From: Ruegeria_C sp040830705
GTDB taxonomy: Bacteria > Pseudomonadota > Alphaproteobacteria > Rhodobacterales > Rhodobacteraceae
Reading direction: 5' to 3'
Length of the DNA: 64,000 nucleotides
Assembly: GCA_040830705.1 (NCBI GenBank)
Contig: JBFOME010000002.1
Span: 62,001-126,000, forward strand
Position numbers and translations under genes: made by a program. The notes under the pieces are model-generated. The model was not told the origin of the DNA. It saw nothing but the letters and a program-made list of their open reading frames with translations, and made no database searches. Shown one piece after another: positions 7,832 to 16,959 of this stretch; position 1 is the first letter of the stretch; every line of letters starts with the position of its first letter.

Positions 7832-10435
7832 ATGAGTACAGTGGCACAGGAACAGCTTGCACAGGAATGCGCCCGCATCGCCTCGGTCTGCGGCGACGCG
7901 CTGACCTGGGTACAGGATCCCGGCAATGGCGAGCTGTTGGGGGCCGAGGCGCGTTCACTGATCCGGTTGATGCGGCAATCGGCACGGCGTGCGCGGCGGT
8001 TGAGCCGCTCGGCCCAGACCCGCATGTCGGTCAGCGTGTTCGGCCCCAGCCAGGCGGGCAAGTCCTTTCTGGTCTCGGTGCTGGCGCGGCCAAAACACGG
8101 GCGTCTTGTGGCAGATTTCGACGGGCCGGACGGTCAACTGGATTACATCCGCCAGATCAACCCCGAGGGTGAGGGCGAAAGCACCGGTCTGGTGACTCGG
8201 TTTACCATGGCGCGCTCGCCGGGGCCTGCGGGCTTTCCGATCCGGCTGAACCTGCTGTCTGAGGCTGACATCGCCCGTACACTGGTCAATTCTTTCTTCA
8301 TGGATGGCGACCGCTCAGAACCGGTGCCGGAACCGGGCGACATCGCCGCCCATCTCGACCAGTTCAAGACCCGCGCCGGGGCGGCCCAGCCCGGGCTGGA
8401 TGCAGATGATGTGCACGAGATCGCCGAATATATCGACAGTCATTTCGGGCGCGAGGCCTATGCCGCTGCGCTGCGCCCGCTCTGGGAAGAGGCGGCCGAG
8501 ATTTTGCCGGGCCTGTCGCGTGCGGACCGGGCAACATTCCTCTCGCTGCTCTGGGGTGGTCACGCGCCATTTTCCGATCTCTACGTCAAGCTCTCCGATG
8601 CGCTGGCGCAGCTCGACCACGCGGGCCAAGTCTATGCCGGGCTGGATGCGCTGGTGCCGCGCGAAGCGTCAATAATCGACGTCAAAACATTGAGCGGGGC
8701 GGCGGATGACACGCCGCTGACCGTGACCACCGAACAGGGGCGGCAGGCGACGCTGCCGCGTTCGGTCATCTGCGGATTGGCGGCAGAACTGGTGCTGCCA
8801 ATGCGCGATCTGCCCGCGCCGATGTTTGCCGAAACCGACCTGCTGGATTTTCCCGGTGCCCGCAACCGGTTCGAGCAGGATCTGTCGAAAGCTTTTGAAA
8901 GCCCCGACAAACTGCTGCCTGAACTGCTTTTGCGCGGCAAGGTGGCCTATCTATTTGACCGCTATGTCGAGGATCAGGAGATCACCTCGATGCTGCTCTG
9001 TATCCCGGACAGCAACATGGAAACCGTGGATCTGCCCGGTCTGGTGCAGAACTGGATCGCCAAGACCCACGGCCCCAACCCGCAAGCGCGGGCTGCGGCG
9101 GATTGCGTGCTGTTCATGGTACTGACCAAGTTCGACAAGCACCTGTCGGACAGCGCCGCCGAGGGCGGGGATGAGACCAGGTTCGACCGGCGCATGCAGG
9201 CGTCGTTGCTGGAGAAATTCGGCAAGGGCAGCGACCCTTGGGTCAGTGAGTGGCAGCCGGGGCAGAGTTTTGATAATTGTTTCTGGCTGCGCAATCCGAA
9301 CTATTATGTCGACGGGTTGATAGAATATGACGAGGAACGCCGCGAGCTGCGCCTGCGCCCCGAGAAAGAGGCGCGTTTGGCCGAGCTGCGCGCAGGCTGC
9401 GTGCAAGCGCCGTCAGTGCAACGGCATTTTGCGTCACCAGAGGCTGCGTGGGATGCCGCGCTGGCGCTCAATGATGGCGGCGTGAGCTATCTCGCGCAAC
9501 ATATTGAGAATGTGTGCAAACCCGACAGCAAACTGGTGCAGATCAGGGCACAGTTACAGCAGGTGATTGATGAGCTTGCGCGGGCGATGGCTCCGTTCCA
9601 TGTCTCGGACGATGTGGAAAAGCGCATTGCCGAAAAACAGGAGGCCGCCGCGCGCGTCATCGACGATCTGGAACAGGTTCTGGCGCGGCACCGCTTTGGC
9701 GCGCTGGTCTCTGCCCTGATGGTTGATCAGGAGGAGATTGAGGGCCGGATCAGCCGCGTACCCAGTTCGATCCGGATCACCAACGCAGTGAACGCAGCAG
9801 AGGGCGGAAGCGCGGGGCTGCAACGGCCCGGGCGACCGGCGCAGCGGGCCGAGAGCGCTGCGGATGGCATTCGCACCATGACGCTGGAGCAGTTTCAGGC
9901 AGAAACAGCGATGGAGGCCTGGATCGAGGGCATGAAATCGCTGCGAAGCGATGCGATGCGGCTGAGCGCTTACGGGATCGGCGAAGGCACATCGGGCGAA
10001 CTGGTGGCCGAGTTGATCCAGGCCGCGCGGCGCACGGATCTGAACAGCCGCACGGCGGCGATGCTGCGCGAGGTGAATTTCGGTCTGACGGTCGAGAAAC
10101 AGGCGCAACCGGCCTCGATTCTAGGGGCCGAGGCGATCAACGCCTTTGTCTCGACACTGGGTATGGAGGATGTGGCCGAGGGGGACAGGCCCACGGTTGA
10201 GGACAGTGATGGAACGTCGCGGCCAATTTTCGTAACACCCGCACCCTCGGACAGTGCCGACGATCTGCCGCATCAGCCGCGCCCGACGGCGCAGAGCTTC
10301 TGGACCGATTGGGTTTTTGGTCTTGATGCAATGTTTGTGGCAAACGCCAAGGCGGGGCTTGGCGGGCAGGTTGATGTGGATCAGAATCTGGCGCTTGGCC
10401 GTATCCTTGGCGCGTTGAACGGGCAGGGCGGATGA
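7832..10435 (+). CDS. srfC: SrfC family GTPase-like protein
   Basis: This 867-residue protein belongs to the SrfC/putative virulence factor family. Three guanine-nucleotide motifs can be read in order: G1 GPSQAGKS at residues 71-78, G3 DFPG at 339-342 and G4 TKFD at 432-435. That order fits a TRAFAC GTPase of the dynamin/septin/Era kind with a long insert between G1 and G3. The C-terminal half is helical and may oligomerise (for example VEKRIAEKQEAAARVIDDLE). No TM segment is visible. The gene follows srfB by 9 bases and its stop overlaps the next start by 4 bases. Membrane remodelling or switch control of the complex is plausible but inferred. Confidence 0.88.
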   Translation: MSTVAQEQLAQECARIASVCGDALTWVQDPGNGELLGAEARSLIRLMRQSARRARRLSRSAQTRMSVSVFGPSQAGKSFLVSVLARPKHGRLVADFDGPDGQLDYIRQINPEGEGESTGLVTRFTMARSPGPAGFPIRLNLLSEADIARTLVNSFFMDGDRSEPVPEPGDIAAHLDQFKTRAGAAQPGLDADDVHEIAEYIDSHFGREAYAAALRPLWEEAAEILPGLSRADRATFLSLLWGGHAPFSDLYVKLSDALAQLDHAGQVYAGLDALVPREASIIDVKTLSGAADDTPLTVTTEQGRQATLPRSVICGLAAELVLPMRDLPAPMFAETDLLDFPGARNRFEQDLSKAFESPDKLLPELLLRGKVAYLFDRYVEDQEITSMLLCIPDSNMETVDLPGLVQNWIAKTHGPNPQARAAADCVLFMVLTKFDKHLSDSAAEGGDETRFDRRMQASLLEKFGKGSDPWVSEWQPGQSFDNCFWLRNPNYYVDGLIEYDEERRELRLRPEKEARLAELRAGCVQAPSVQRHFASPEAAWDAALALNDGGVSYLAQHIENVCKPDSKLVQIRAQLQQVIDELARAMAPFHVSDDVEKRIAEKQEAAARVIDDLEQVLARHRFGALVSALMVDQEEIEGRISRVPSSIRITNAVNAAEGGSAGLQRPGRPAQRAESAADGIRTMTLEQFQAETAMEAWIEGMKSLRSDAMRLSAYGIGEGTSGELVAELIQAARRTDLNSRTAAMLREVNFGLTVEKQAQPASILGAEAINAFVSTLGMEDVAEGDRPTVEDSDGTSRPIFVTPAPSDSADDLPHQPRPTAQSFWTDWVFGLDAMFVANAKAGLGGQVDVDQNLALGRILGALNGQGG

Positions 10436-11418
10436 GGATCAAAGTCCACCCGGACCCCCAGAACCCATCGGGCGGCTTCGCCTTTCTGGAGCTGCCGGGC
10501 GATTCAATGCCCGACCGTGTGACGATGGCCGTGCAGGACGCCTATTCTGAGCGCTGGTTGCAGGTGGATGCGGGCACCGGCGATGCGCCCAATTGGCAGC
10601 CGCAGATGCAGGAACTGGGTCCGTTCGACATCTTCCGCCATGACGGGGCCGATTGGTTGAGGCTTGGTCCGGAAGTGGTGAACCGGTTGGAGGAATACAC
10701 AGCGCTGCAGTTCCGGATTGACGGAAAGCTTTACGAGACCATCTGGCCTGACACGATCACGCCGCGCACCGAAAAGGCGGTGCCAGGGGCTTTGCGGGTC
10801 ACGACACGTGCGCAGCCTGTCGTGGAACCGGTTGAGATAAAGATGCCACCGGAACAGATTGAAATACCGATAGAAACTCCAGAGGAAGAGCCCGTTGAAG
10901 TCGCGCCCAAACCGCGCGGATATGCGCTTTGGCTGATCGCCGTCTTGCTGCTCTGCGCAGCAGGTGCCGCCGCGTGGTATTTGCTGGCTGAGGATACGGA
11001 ATCGGCTGCATCCGAAGATCTGACGCCGGTTGCCGAAGCCAGCGGCTCTGCTTGTGCCTTGCCCGCGTTGCAGGCGCTGGGTGGGTTTGATGCGCAGATT
11101 GCCGCGGTCCGCGACTGCGGTTCGGATGTATCACCCGACGCTGCGCTGACCCTGATCGAGGCGGCGGCCAAACAGGGCAACCCTGAGGCGCTGACGCTCT
11201 TCGGCACGCTCTATGACGGCGACGCACTCGCTCCGCGTATCGAGAACCTGACCGGTCTGACCTTTGCCGACGACCCGGCGCAGGCCGCGGAGTATTATGC
11301 CGGAGCTGTAACGGCGGGATCGACAGAGGCCGAAGCGCTGCTTGCCGCGACCTGCGCGCGGCTGGATGGGTCGACGCTGACGCTGGAGAAGGGGGCCTTC
11401 GATGACTATTGCCGCTAA
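10432..11418 (+). CDS. Bitopic protein with Sel1-like C-terminus, Srf locus
   Basis: I do not recognise a named family. The 328-residue protein has a cytosolic N-terminal domain of about 110 residues, a Pro/Glu-rich linker, one TM segment at about 164-187 (YALWLIAVLLLCAAGAAAW) and a periplasmic C-terminal part. That part has helix pairs of Sel1/TPR flavour (AAAKQGNPEALTLFGTLYDG and AAEYYAGAVTAGSTEAEALL). The start codon overlaps the srfC stop (ATGA), and the end overlaps the vWA gene by 17 bases, so expression is coupled. It probably links the cytosolic SrfB/C proteins to the periplasmic side; this is inference from topology. Confidence 0.75.
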   Translation: MRIKVHPDPQNPSGGFAFLELPGDSMPDRVTMAVQDAYSERWLQVDAGTGDAPNWQPQMQELGPFDIFRHDGADWLRLGPEVVNRLEEYTALQFRIDGKLYETIWPDTITPRTEKAVPGALRVTTRAQPVVEPVEIKMPPEQIEIPIETPEEEPVEVAPKPRGYALWLIAVLLLCAAGAAAWYLLAEDTESAASEDLTPVAEASGSACALPALQALGGFDAQIAAVRDCGSDVSPDAALTLIEAAAKQGNPEALTLFGTLYDGDALAPRIENLTGLTFADDPAQAAEYYAGAVTAGSTEAEALLAATCARLDGSTLTLEKGAFDDYCR

Positions 11419-13315
11419 AGCCACCGCGATGGTCCTTGGTGTGGCGATTGCACTGGGGATGCCGGGCAGCGCACAGGCGGCGGATCGGCCCCTGCTGGTC
11501 GAAGGCCGCAAGACCGTTTATCAGCGCGTTCTGACCCGTCCGGGCGCACTGCAATTCGCGGAGCCCGATGGCGGCGTCACAAGGCAATATCCTGCCTTTC
11601 AGCCGCTATATGTCTATGCCGAACAACCCGGTTGGTACCAAGTGGGGCCGTCTATCTCCAAAGGTCCCGAGGGCTGGCTGCGCGCAGACCAGGCGGTGGA
11701 GTGGAAGCAGAACATCGTCGCCGCTTTTACCAACACGGCGGGGCGTAAGCAGCAGGTGATGCTCGACAGCGAAGAGCGGCTGCGCGACCTGATGGAAAGT
11801 GATGAGCTTGACGCCAGGCAAGCGCAAATCCTGGATGGGGTGGCCCAGGACACGCTTGACCCCGAACGCGGCGTGGTGGCGGCGGAGCCCGAAGAGTACA
11901 TCAATATCGTCGAACGGCTTTACCTCATGCCGATCCTCGATTTCACGCAGGAACTGCACCCGCTCAATTACGAGGACAACCTGTTGATGCAGGTGGCATC
12001 GGTGCCGTTGCGCGAAGATGGGGCGCAAGCGGGCATGATCGCGGACAATTTCGATGCGGGCATTGTCTTCGTCCTCGATACCACCAATTCGATGGACCCC
12101 TATATCAGGCGTACACGTGCGGCGGTCGAGAAGATCGTGGGCGACATTCAGGGCACCGAAGTGGGCTCGCGCGTGCATTTTGGCGTGGTGGCGTTCCGAG
12201 ACAATGAAGCTGCCGTACCGGAGCTTGGCTATCGCACGAAAACGCTGCTGCCCTTGGAACGGCGCGCCGATCAGGGGCAGGTGGTTTCAACCATCCGCGA
12301 GGCGGCAAATGTGACGCGCGCCAATTCACCGGGCTTCAATGAGGACAGCCTCGCCGGGGTCGAGGACGCACTGGAGGGCACCGACTGGTCGGGCAGCGAT
12401 GGCGACCCCTTCGATGCGCGGATCGTGGTGTTGATCACCGATGCAGGCCCCAAGGACCCCGGTGACCCGGATGCGCGGTCACAGATTGGCCCGGCCGAGT
12501 TGCAGCGGGCCGCACAGGACAAGGGCGTCGCGGTGATGACCCTGCATCTGCAAACACCCGCAGGTGGCGCGGCGCAACATGCCTGGGCCGAAGACCAGTA
12601 CCGCCAATTGTCACGATTCAACGACGAAACCTACTATTACGGCATCGCCGACGGGTCCGAGGCGGCGTTCGAGCAGGAGGTGACGCAACTTGTCACCGCG
12701 CTCACCGATGTGATCCGGGTGGCACGCGACGAAAAACCGCTGCTCAGCCCCGACAAGGCGGACAAGGTGGCCAATCTGGGGCTGGCGATGCAATTGGCCT
12801 ATTTGGGCCGGCTGAAGGACCGCCAGGCCCCGGATGTGATCGAGGGGTGGGTGTCGGAAAAGGCGGTCGAAGACCCGACGCGGCTGGCCATTGAACCGCG
12901 CCTGCTGGTGACCAAGAACGAGATGGCGACCATGGCCGATCTGCTGGAGCAGTTGCTGGAACTGGGCGAGCAGAGCCGGAACGCCGAGGATGCCGACACC
13001 TTTTTTGCGCAGGTGCGTGATTTGGTGGCGCGGATGGCGCGCAACCCGGACAGGTTGGTGAACACCGACGCACAAACCCTTGGTGGCGCTTTGGAATTCC
13101 TCGAGGATCTGCCTTATGAGAGTCAGTTGATGCTGACCACGCCGGCGCGTTGGCAGCAAAGCGCAATGATCCGGCGGCAGATCCTGGACGGCATGCGGCA
13201 GAAGCTGACGCAATACCGCAAATGGCTGCTCGACCCCACCGTTTGGACCGCGCTGTCGGACAATGCGCCCGATGGCGAGCATGTTTTTGCCATGCCGTTT
13301 GATGTCCTGCCATGA
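11402..13315 (+). CDS. Secreted SH3-like + von Willebrand factor A protein
   Basis: The 637-residue protein has an N-terminal Sec signal peptide ending near GSAQA. An SH3-like region follows (about 55-100, with PGWYQVGP and GWLRADQAV), then a vWA domain at about 220-400. The metal-ion site motif reads D226-T-T-N-S230, which matches DxTxS, and a second acidic motif is seen in VLITDAGPKD. The last 200 residues are helical. vWA domains usually mediate metal-dependent protein contacts, so a periplasmic scaffold or adhesion role is likely. It overlaps the upstream gene by 17 bases and its stop overlaps the ABC ATPase start (ATGA). Confidence 0.88.
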   Translation: MTIAAKATAMVLGVAIALGMPGSAQAADRPLLVEGRKTVYQRVLTRPGALQFAEPDGGVTRQYPAFQPLYVYAEQPGWYQVGPSISKGPEGWLRADQAVEWKQNIVAAFTNTAGRKQQVMLDSEERLRDLMESDELDARQAQILDGVAQDTLDPERGVVAAEPEEYINIVERLYLMPILDFTQELHPLNYEDNLLMQVASVPLREDGAQAGMIADNFDAGIVFVLDTTNSMDPYIRRTRAAVEKIVGDIQGTEVGSRVHFGVVAFRDNEAAVPELGYRTKTLLPLERRADQGQVVSTIREAANVTRANSPGFNEDSLAGVEDALEGTDWSGSDGDPFDARIVVLITDAGPKDPGDPDARSQIGPAELQRAAQDKGVAVMTLHLQTPAGGAAQHAWAEDQYRQLSRFNDETYYYGIADGSEAAFEQEVTQLVTALTDVIRVARDEKPLLSPDKADKVANLGLAMQLAYLGRLKDRQAPDVIEGWVSEKAVEDPTRLAIEPRLLVTKNEMATMADLLEQLLELGEQSRNAEDADTFFAQVRDLVARMARNPDRLVNTDAQTLGGALEFLEDLPYESQLMLTTPARWQQSAMIRRQILDGMRQKLTQYRKWLLDPTVWTALSDNAPDGEHVFAMPFDVLP

Positions 13316-14025
13316 CAGCGGGGGATGGGCTGACCGTTCGGGATGCCAGCGTCGAGGTTTCGGATGTGGACCGCGTGTTCCGGGTCGAGATCGAGGCGCT
13401 TGATCTTCCCCCCGGCGGGGTGATCGCACTGTCGGGGGCCAGCGGGTCGGGCAAGACCCTGATCCTCGAGATGCTGGGATTGCTGCGCCCTCCCTCAGAC
13501 GAGACGCTCTATGCTGCGGCGGGGCGCGATCTGGCGGCACTCTGGTTGAATGCGGCGGGCGGCGATGGGCTTGCACGGATGCGGGCAGAGCTTTTTGGAT
13601 TTGTCCCGCAGACAGGGGGCTTGCTGCCGTTTCTCGACGTAGCCGACAATATCGCCCTGCCGCAGCGCATATGCGACCGACTTGATCCCGGATGGTGCGC
13701 CGCGTTGATGGACCGGTTGGGTCTAGCCGACCTGCGCGGCCTGCTGCCCGATGCGCTTTCCATCGGACAGCGCCAGCGGGTGGCCATCGCCCGCGCACTG
13801 GCCCATCGTCCGGCATTCGTAATCGCGGATGAGCCTACCGCCGCGCTGGATGCCCATAGCGCCGATCAGGTGCTGGAGCTGTTGCTCGAAACCGCAAGGG
13901 AGACTGGCGCGGGGTTGGTCCTGTCATCACATGATACCGAGCGGATCACCCGTTTCGGGATCGGGATACGACGGCTTGCGCCTGCGGGCGGCCGGTCTTT
14001 CGTCTCTCGGCTGGAGGCGGCGTGA
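13312..14025 (+). CDS. ABC transporter ATP-binding protein (LolD/MacB type)
   Basis: The 237-residue ATPase has Walker A GASGSGKT at residues 42-49, a Q-loop region GFVPQTGGLLPF, an unusual signature LSIGQ in place of LSGGQ, Walker B FVIADEPTAALD and an H-loop SSHD. The organisation and small size fit the LolD/MacB/FtsE group. These ATPases drive mechanical work by permeases with a large periplasmic domain rather than classical import. The gene overlaps its neighbours on both sides by 4 bases, and the next gene encodes the matching permease. In this locus it probably powers lipoprotein or envelope-complex handling; the substrate is unknown. Confidence 0.92.
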   Translation: MTAGDGLTVRDASVEVSDVDRVFRVEIEALDLPPGGVIALSGASGSGKTLILEMLGLLRPPSDETLYAAAGRDLAALWLNAAGGDGLARMRAELFGFVPQTGGLLPFLDVADNIALPQRICDRLDPGWCAALMDRLGLADLRGLLPDALSIGQRQRVAIARALAHRPAFVIADEPTAALDAHSADQVLELLLETARETGAGLVLSSHDTERITRFGIGIRRLAPAGGRSFVSRLEAA

Positions 14026-15221
14026 TGTTGGTCATCTGGCTGGCGCTGAAAGATCTGTGGCGCGAACGGTTTTATCTGTTTTGCAACTGCGCCCTGTTGG
14101 TGGGTATTCTGGTGCCGCTTCTGGTGCTTTTCGGGGTCAAGAACGGCGTCTATTCCGCCTTGATCGGTGAGATGATGGAAAATCCTGCCTACTTGCAGAT
14201 CGACACGGCGGGCAATGTGACCCTGAGTGAGTCCGATCTCGCGCCGTTGCAAGGCTGGACCGAGATTGCCTTCATGACGCCCAAGGTACGGACGCAATTC
14301 GATTTCATGAATGTGCGCCAAAGCAGCGGTCGACGTATCCGTCAGGCGGTCATCGTACCCTCGGGTACTGGAGATCCCACCCTGCCGCCCGGCGCCCGGC
14401 TGGACAATTCGAACGTAGCGGTGAGCGCGTTGCTTGCGCGGCAACTGAACCTCGCCCCCGGTGCATCGCTGCAACTCATCAGCCAGGCGGAGGGACGGCC
14501 AAGGCAACTGGTGCTGGATGTCCGCGTGGGGCTGGTGCTGGAGGACCGCGCGCTGGGCGGGCGTGCCGTGCTGGTGCCGTTTGAGACACTGGACCTGATC
14601 GAAGCCTATTACGACGCCTATGCCTTGCCCGATCACGGGATCGAGGCGGGCAGGGACATCGCCGAACGAGTACCTGCCTATGCAGGCGCGAGGGTGTATG
14701 CCCGCACGCTGGAGGGATTGCCGGGGCTTCAGGCCCGGATCGAGGACCAGCTTGGCGTAACCACCCATGCCCGCACCGCCGACGTCACCTCGCTGTTGCG
14801 GCTTGGCCGCAACCTCAATCTGGCGTTGAGCCTGACGGCGGGCATTGCCTCGCTGGGGCTGGCCGCTGCTCTGACGCTCAGCTTCTGGTCCGAGGTGGCG
14901 CGAAAGCGGCGGGTGCTGGCAAGTCTTGCAATACTGGGGTTGAGCCGACGCCAGCTGGCGTTTTTCCCGGTGGTGCAGGCGATGGTCGCGGCGGCGCTTG
15001 GCCTTGCTCTGTCGTTCCTGTTATACGGGGTCGCTGGCCGCATGGCGCAGCACTGGTTTGGTCAGGGGCTGCCGGGCGGGCGGGCGTTGACGGTGATCTC
15101 GGTGGGGCAGGGATTGATGATCGCGGTTGCTGTAGTTCTTCTGGTCGCCCTGGCAGCAGCGGTTGCGGCATTGCGCGCGCAACGGGCCGATCCGGCGTTG
15201 ATCCTGCGAGAAGTGTCATGA
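14022..15221 (+). CDS. ABC transporter permease (MacB/FtsX type)
   Basis: The 399-residue permease has one TM segment near the N-terminus (FYLFCNCALLVGILVPLLVL). A periplasmic domain of about 220 residues follows, then three TM segments (about 265-290, 305-335 and 360-385). This four-helix layout is that of type VII ABC systems such as LolE, MacB and FtsX. Such systems transmit ATP-driven movement to the periplasm and do not move solute through the membrane. Together with the ATPase encoded immediately upstream it forms one transporter. The start overlaps the ATPase stop and the end overlaps the next start, so it is an integral part of the Srf-type operon. Confidence 0.9.
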   Translation: MMLVIWLALKDLWRERFYLFCNCALLVGILVPLLVLFGVKNGVYSALIGEMMENPAYLQIDTAGNVTLSESDLAPLQGWTEIAFMTPKVRTQFDFMNVRQSSGRRIRQAVIVPSGTGDPTLPPGARLDNSNVAVSALLARQLNLAPGASLQLISQAEGRPRQLVLDVRVGLVLEDRALGGRAVLVPFETLDLIEAYYDAYALPDHGIEAGRDIAERVPAYAGARVYARTLEGLPGLQARIEDQLGVTTHARTADVTSLLRLGRNLNLALSLTAGIASLGLAAALTLSFWSEVARKRRVLASLAILGLSRRQLAFFPVVQAMVAAALGLALSFLLYGVAGRMAQHWFGQGLPGGRALTVISVGQGLMIAVAVVLLVALAAAVAALRAQRADPALILREVS

Positions 15222-16762
15222 TCGCGCGCGCCCTTGCCCTCGCCCTCTTGGCGGCAACCCAATCGATGGCACAGACGGATGGCTGGGAAGTTGATCTTTA
15301 CGACCCCGGAGCCGCCGAGGCACCCGCCGATCTGATCCTGCCCATGCCCTGCGGCGGGTCGATGGCATTTCAGAAGGTGGTGGTGCCGCTTGATGCCTCC
15401 GACCCGCTCGCCGACCGGCGGGTGCGGCTGGGACAATCCTCTGAGCGGACGGGGTATTCTGATTACCTGCGCACCGCCTTCCTGCGCGGACCTTTCAGCG
15501 ACGATCCCTCCAGCACGTATTTCTACATTTCGCGCTATGAACTCACGCTGGGTCAGTTCCGCGCGCTTCAGGGCGATTGCGGCGAACGGACGCGCGCCGA
15601 CCGGATCGCGCGGGGCGGGTTCAGCTGGTTCGACGCGGTGACGCTGGCGCAGAACTATACCGCGTGGCTCTACCGGAACGCACCTGACAGCCTGCCGCGC
15701 AGCGGCGACGCGCCCGGTTTCCTGCGGTTGCCGACCGAGGTCGAGTGGGAATACGCGACCCGTGGCGGTGCCAGGGCCGACCCCAGCGCCTTTTCCCATC
15801 CGCGCTACTTCACCGAAGACGACCCACGCGAACATGCCTTCTACCAGGGGGGCGGTGCGCGCGGACGGCTTGGGCCGGTGGGGCTCAGGCAACCCAACCC
15901 GCTGGGGCTTTATGACGTCTATGGCAATGCCGAGGAACTGATGCTGGAACCCTACCGGATGAATGCGGCCGGCCGCGCCCATGGGCAGGTCGGCGGCGTT
16001 GTGACGCGCGGCGGTTCGGTCCTGTCTAGCGCCAGCGATCTTTATTCGGCGCAGCGCACCGAGTATCCGCCGCATGACATCCGCACCGGCAGGCCCTTGC
16101 GGGGAGAGACCTTTGGTCTGCGGCTGGTGATCGGCGCGCATGTCTCCACCTCCGAGGCACGGCTGGGCGAGATCGAGGAGAGCTGGCGCGCGCTGGCGGG
16201 CGAGGGCGACGATGCGCCGGAGGACCCGGATCAAACCCTGTCCGATCTGATCCGGGCTGAACCGGATGCCAAGCGACAACAGGAACTGGATGACCTGCAG
16301 CTTGAGCTCCGCCAGAGCCGTGATCGCATTCAGACCGCGCTTGACCAGTCGGCGCGCGCCGCGCTCTTGTCAGGCGCGGTGTTTGTCGAGGCGCTGCGCG
16401 ACAGTGCCGCGCAGATTGATGCCAAGGCGGCCAGCATCCGGTTGCTGGTTGACTTGCAGCGCAGCGGTGGCGGCAGCGGGCTGATGGAGCGTCAATTACG
16501 CGGCCACGTGGATGAGATCAGGCAGATGAGGCAGCAGCGTCAGTTCAATCTTCTGTCCTACCAAACGGCGCTGGACACTCTGGCCACCGATTACTCACCC
16601 GAAGACACCGAGCGCTTGCGGATGATACTGGATCAGGAATTGACGCAGGCAGGGCAGACCCGTTTGGCGGCTGCTTTGGAAAGATTCTCCGGTGATTTGG
16701 CCATTTATGCGCAAAAGCCTGATCTGGGGCAGCAGGAGCTTATGGATCTTGCGCTGGACTGA
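15218..16762 (+). CDS. SUMF1/FGE-like protein with coiled-coil tail, cysteine-less
   Basis: The 514-residue protein begins with a signal peptide ending near SMAQ. A formylglycine-generating-enzyme/SUMF1 domain follows at about 95-310: ISRYELTLGQFRAL, LRLPTEVEWEYATRGG, GLYDVYGNAEELML and RGGSVLSS. In active FGE the RGGS motif is followed by two catalytic cysteines at +3 and +8 after the serine. Here those positions are Ser270 and Leu275, so formylglycine synthesis is unlikely. The last 175 residues are mostly coiled coil. A binding or scaffold role in the periplasm is more likely than catalysis. It is the last tightly coupled gene of the ten-gene run; GGACT/AGTCC at 16756-16770 forms a small hairpin at its stop. 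Confidence 0.88.
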   Translation: MIARALALALLAATQSMAQTDGWEVDLYDPGAAEAPADLILPMPCGGSMAFQKVVVPLDASDPLADRRVRLGQSSERTGYSDYLRTAFLRGPFSDDPSSTYFYISRYELTLGQFRALQGDCGERTRADRIARGGFSWFDAVTLAQNYTAWLYRNAPDSLPRSGDAPGFLRLPTEVEWEYATRGGARADPSAFSHPRYFTEDDPREHAFYQGGGARGRLGPVGLRQPNPLGLYDVYGNAEELMLEPYRMNAAGRAHGQVGGVVTRGGSVLSSASDLYSAQRTEYPPHDIRTGRPLRGETFGLRLVIGAHVSTSEARLGEIEESWRALAGEGDDAPEDPDQTLSDLIRAEPDAKRQQELDDLQLELRQSRDRIQTALDQSARAALLSGAVFVEALRDSAAQIDAKAASIRLLVDLQRSGGGSGLMERQLRGHVDEIRQMRQQRQFNLLSYQTALDTLATDYSPEDTERLRMILDQELTQAGQTRLAAALERFSGDLAIYAQKPDLGQQELMDLALD

Positions 16763-16959
16763 AACAGTCCACCGTCTTTGACATGATCCGTAACCGAAAT
16801 TCACTTTTTGCGGCGATCAGATAGCGGAAAGGCGCTGAAACTTGACAAGTCGCGGCTGGTTTGGTGGGCTGTTGGGGTCTGTTCCTTTAGTCTCGACAGG
16901 AAATCTGTCGTACCGGGTTCTGATTGTTGTGGACCCGCGACTTCAACGAGGTTGTTGAA

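Noticed and set aside
4748..10435. SrfB/SrfC as part of a type VI or type III secretion system
   Set aside because: No sheath, baseplate, ATPase or needle genes of those systems occur in the window.
12611..13816. 401-codon - strand open frame
   Set aside because: It is antisense to the vWA and ABC ATPase genes and has an Arg/Pro-rich composition typical of a shadow frame.
16763..16959. Promoter at TTGACA (about 16842) for the peptidoglycan-binding gene
   Set aside because: A -35-like hexamer is present, but no -10-like hexamer stands at the right distance, so it is not reported as a feature.
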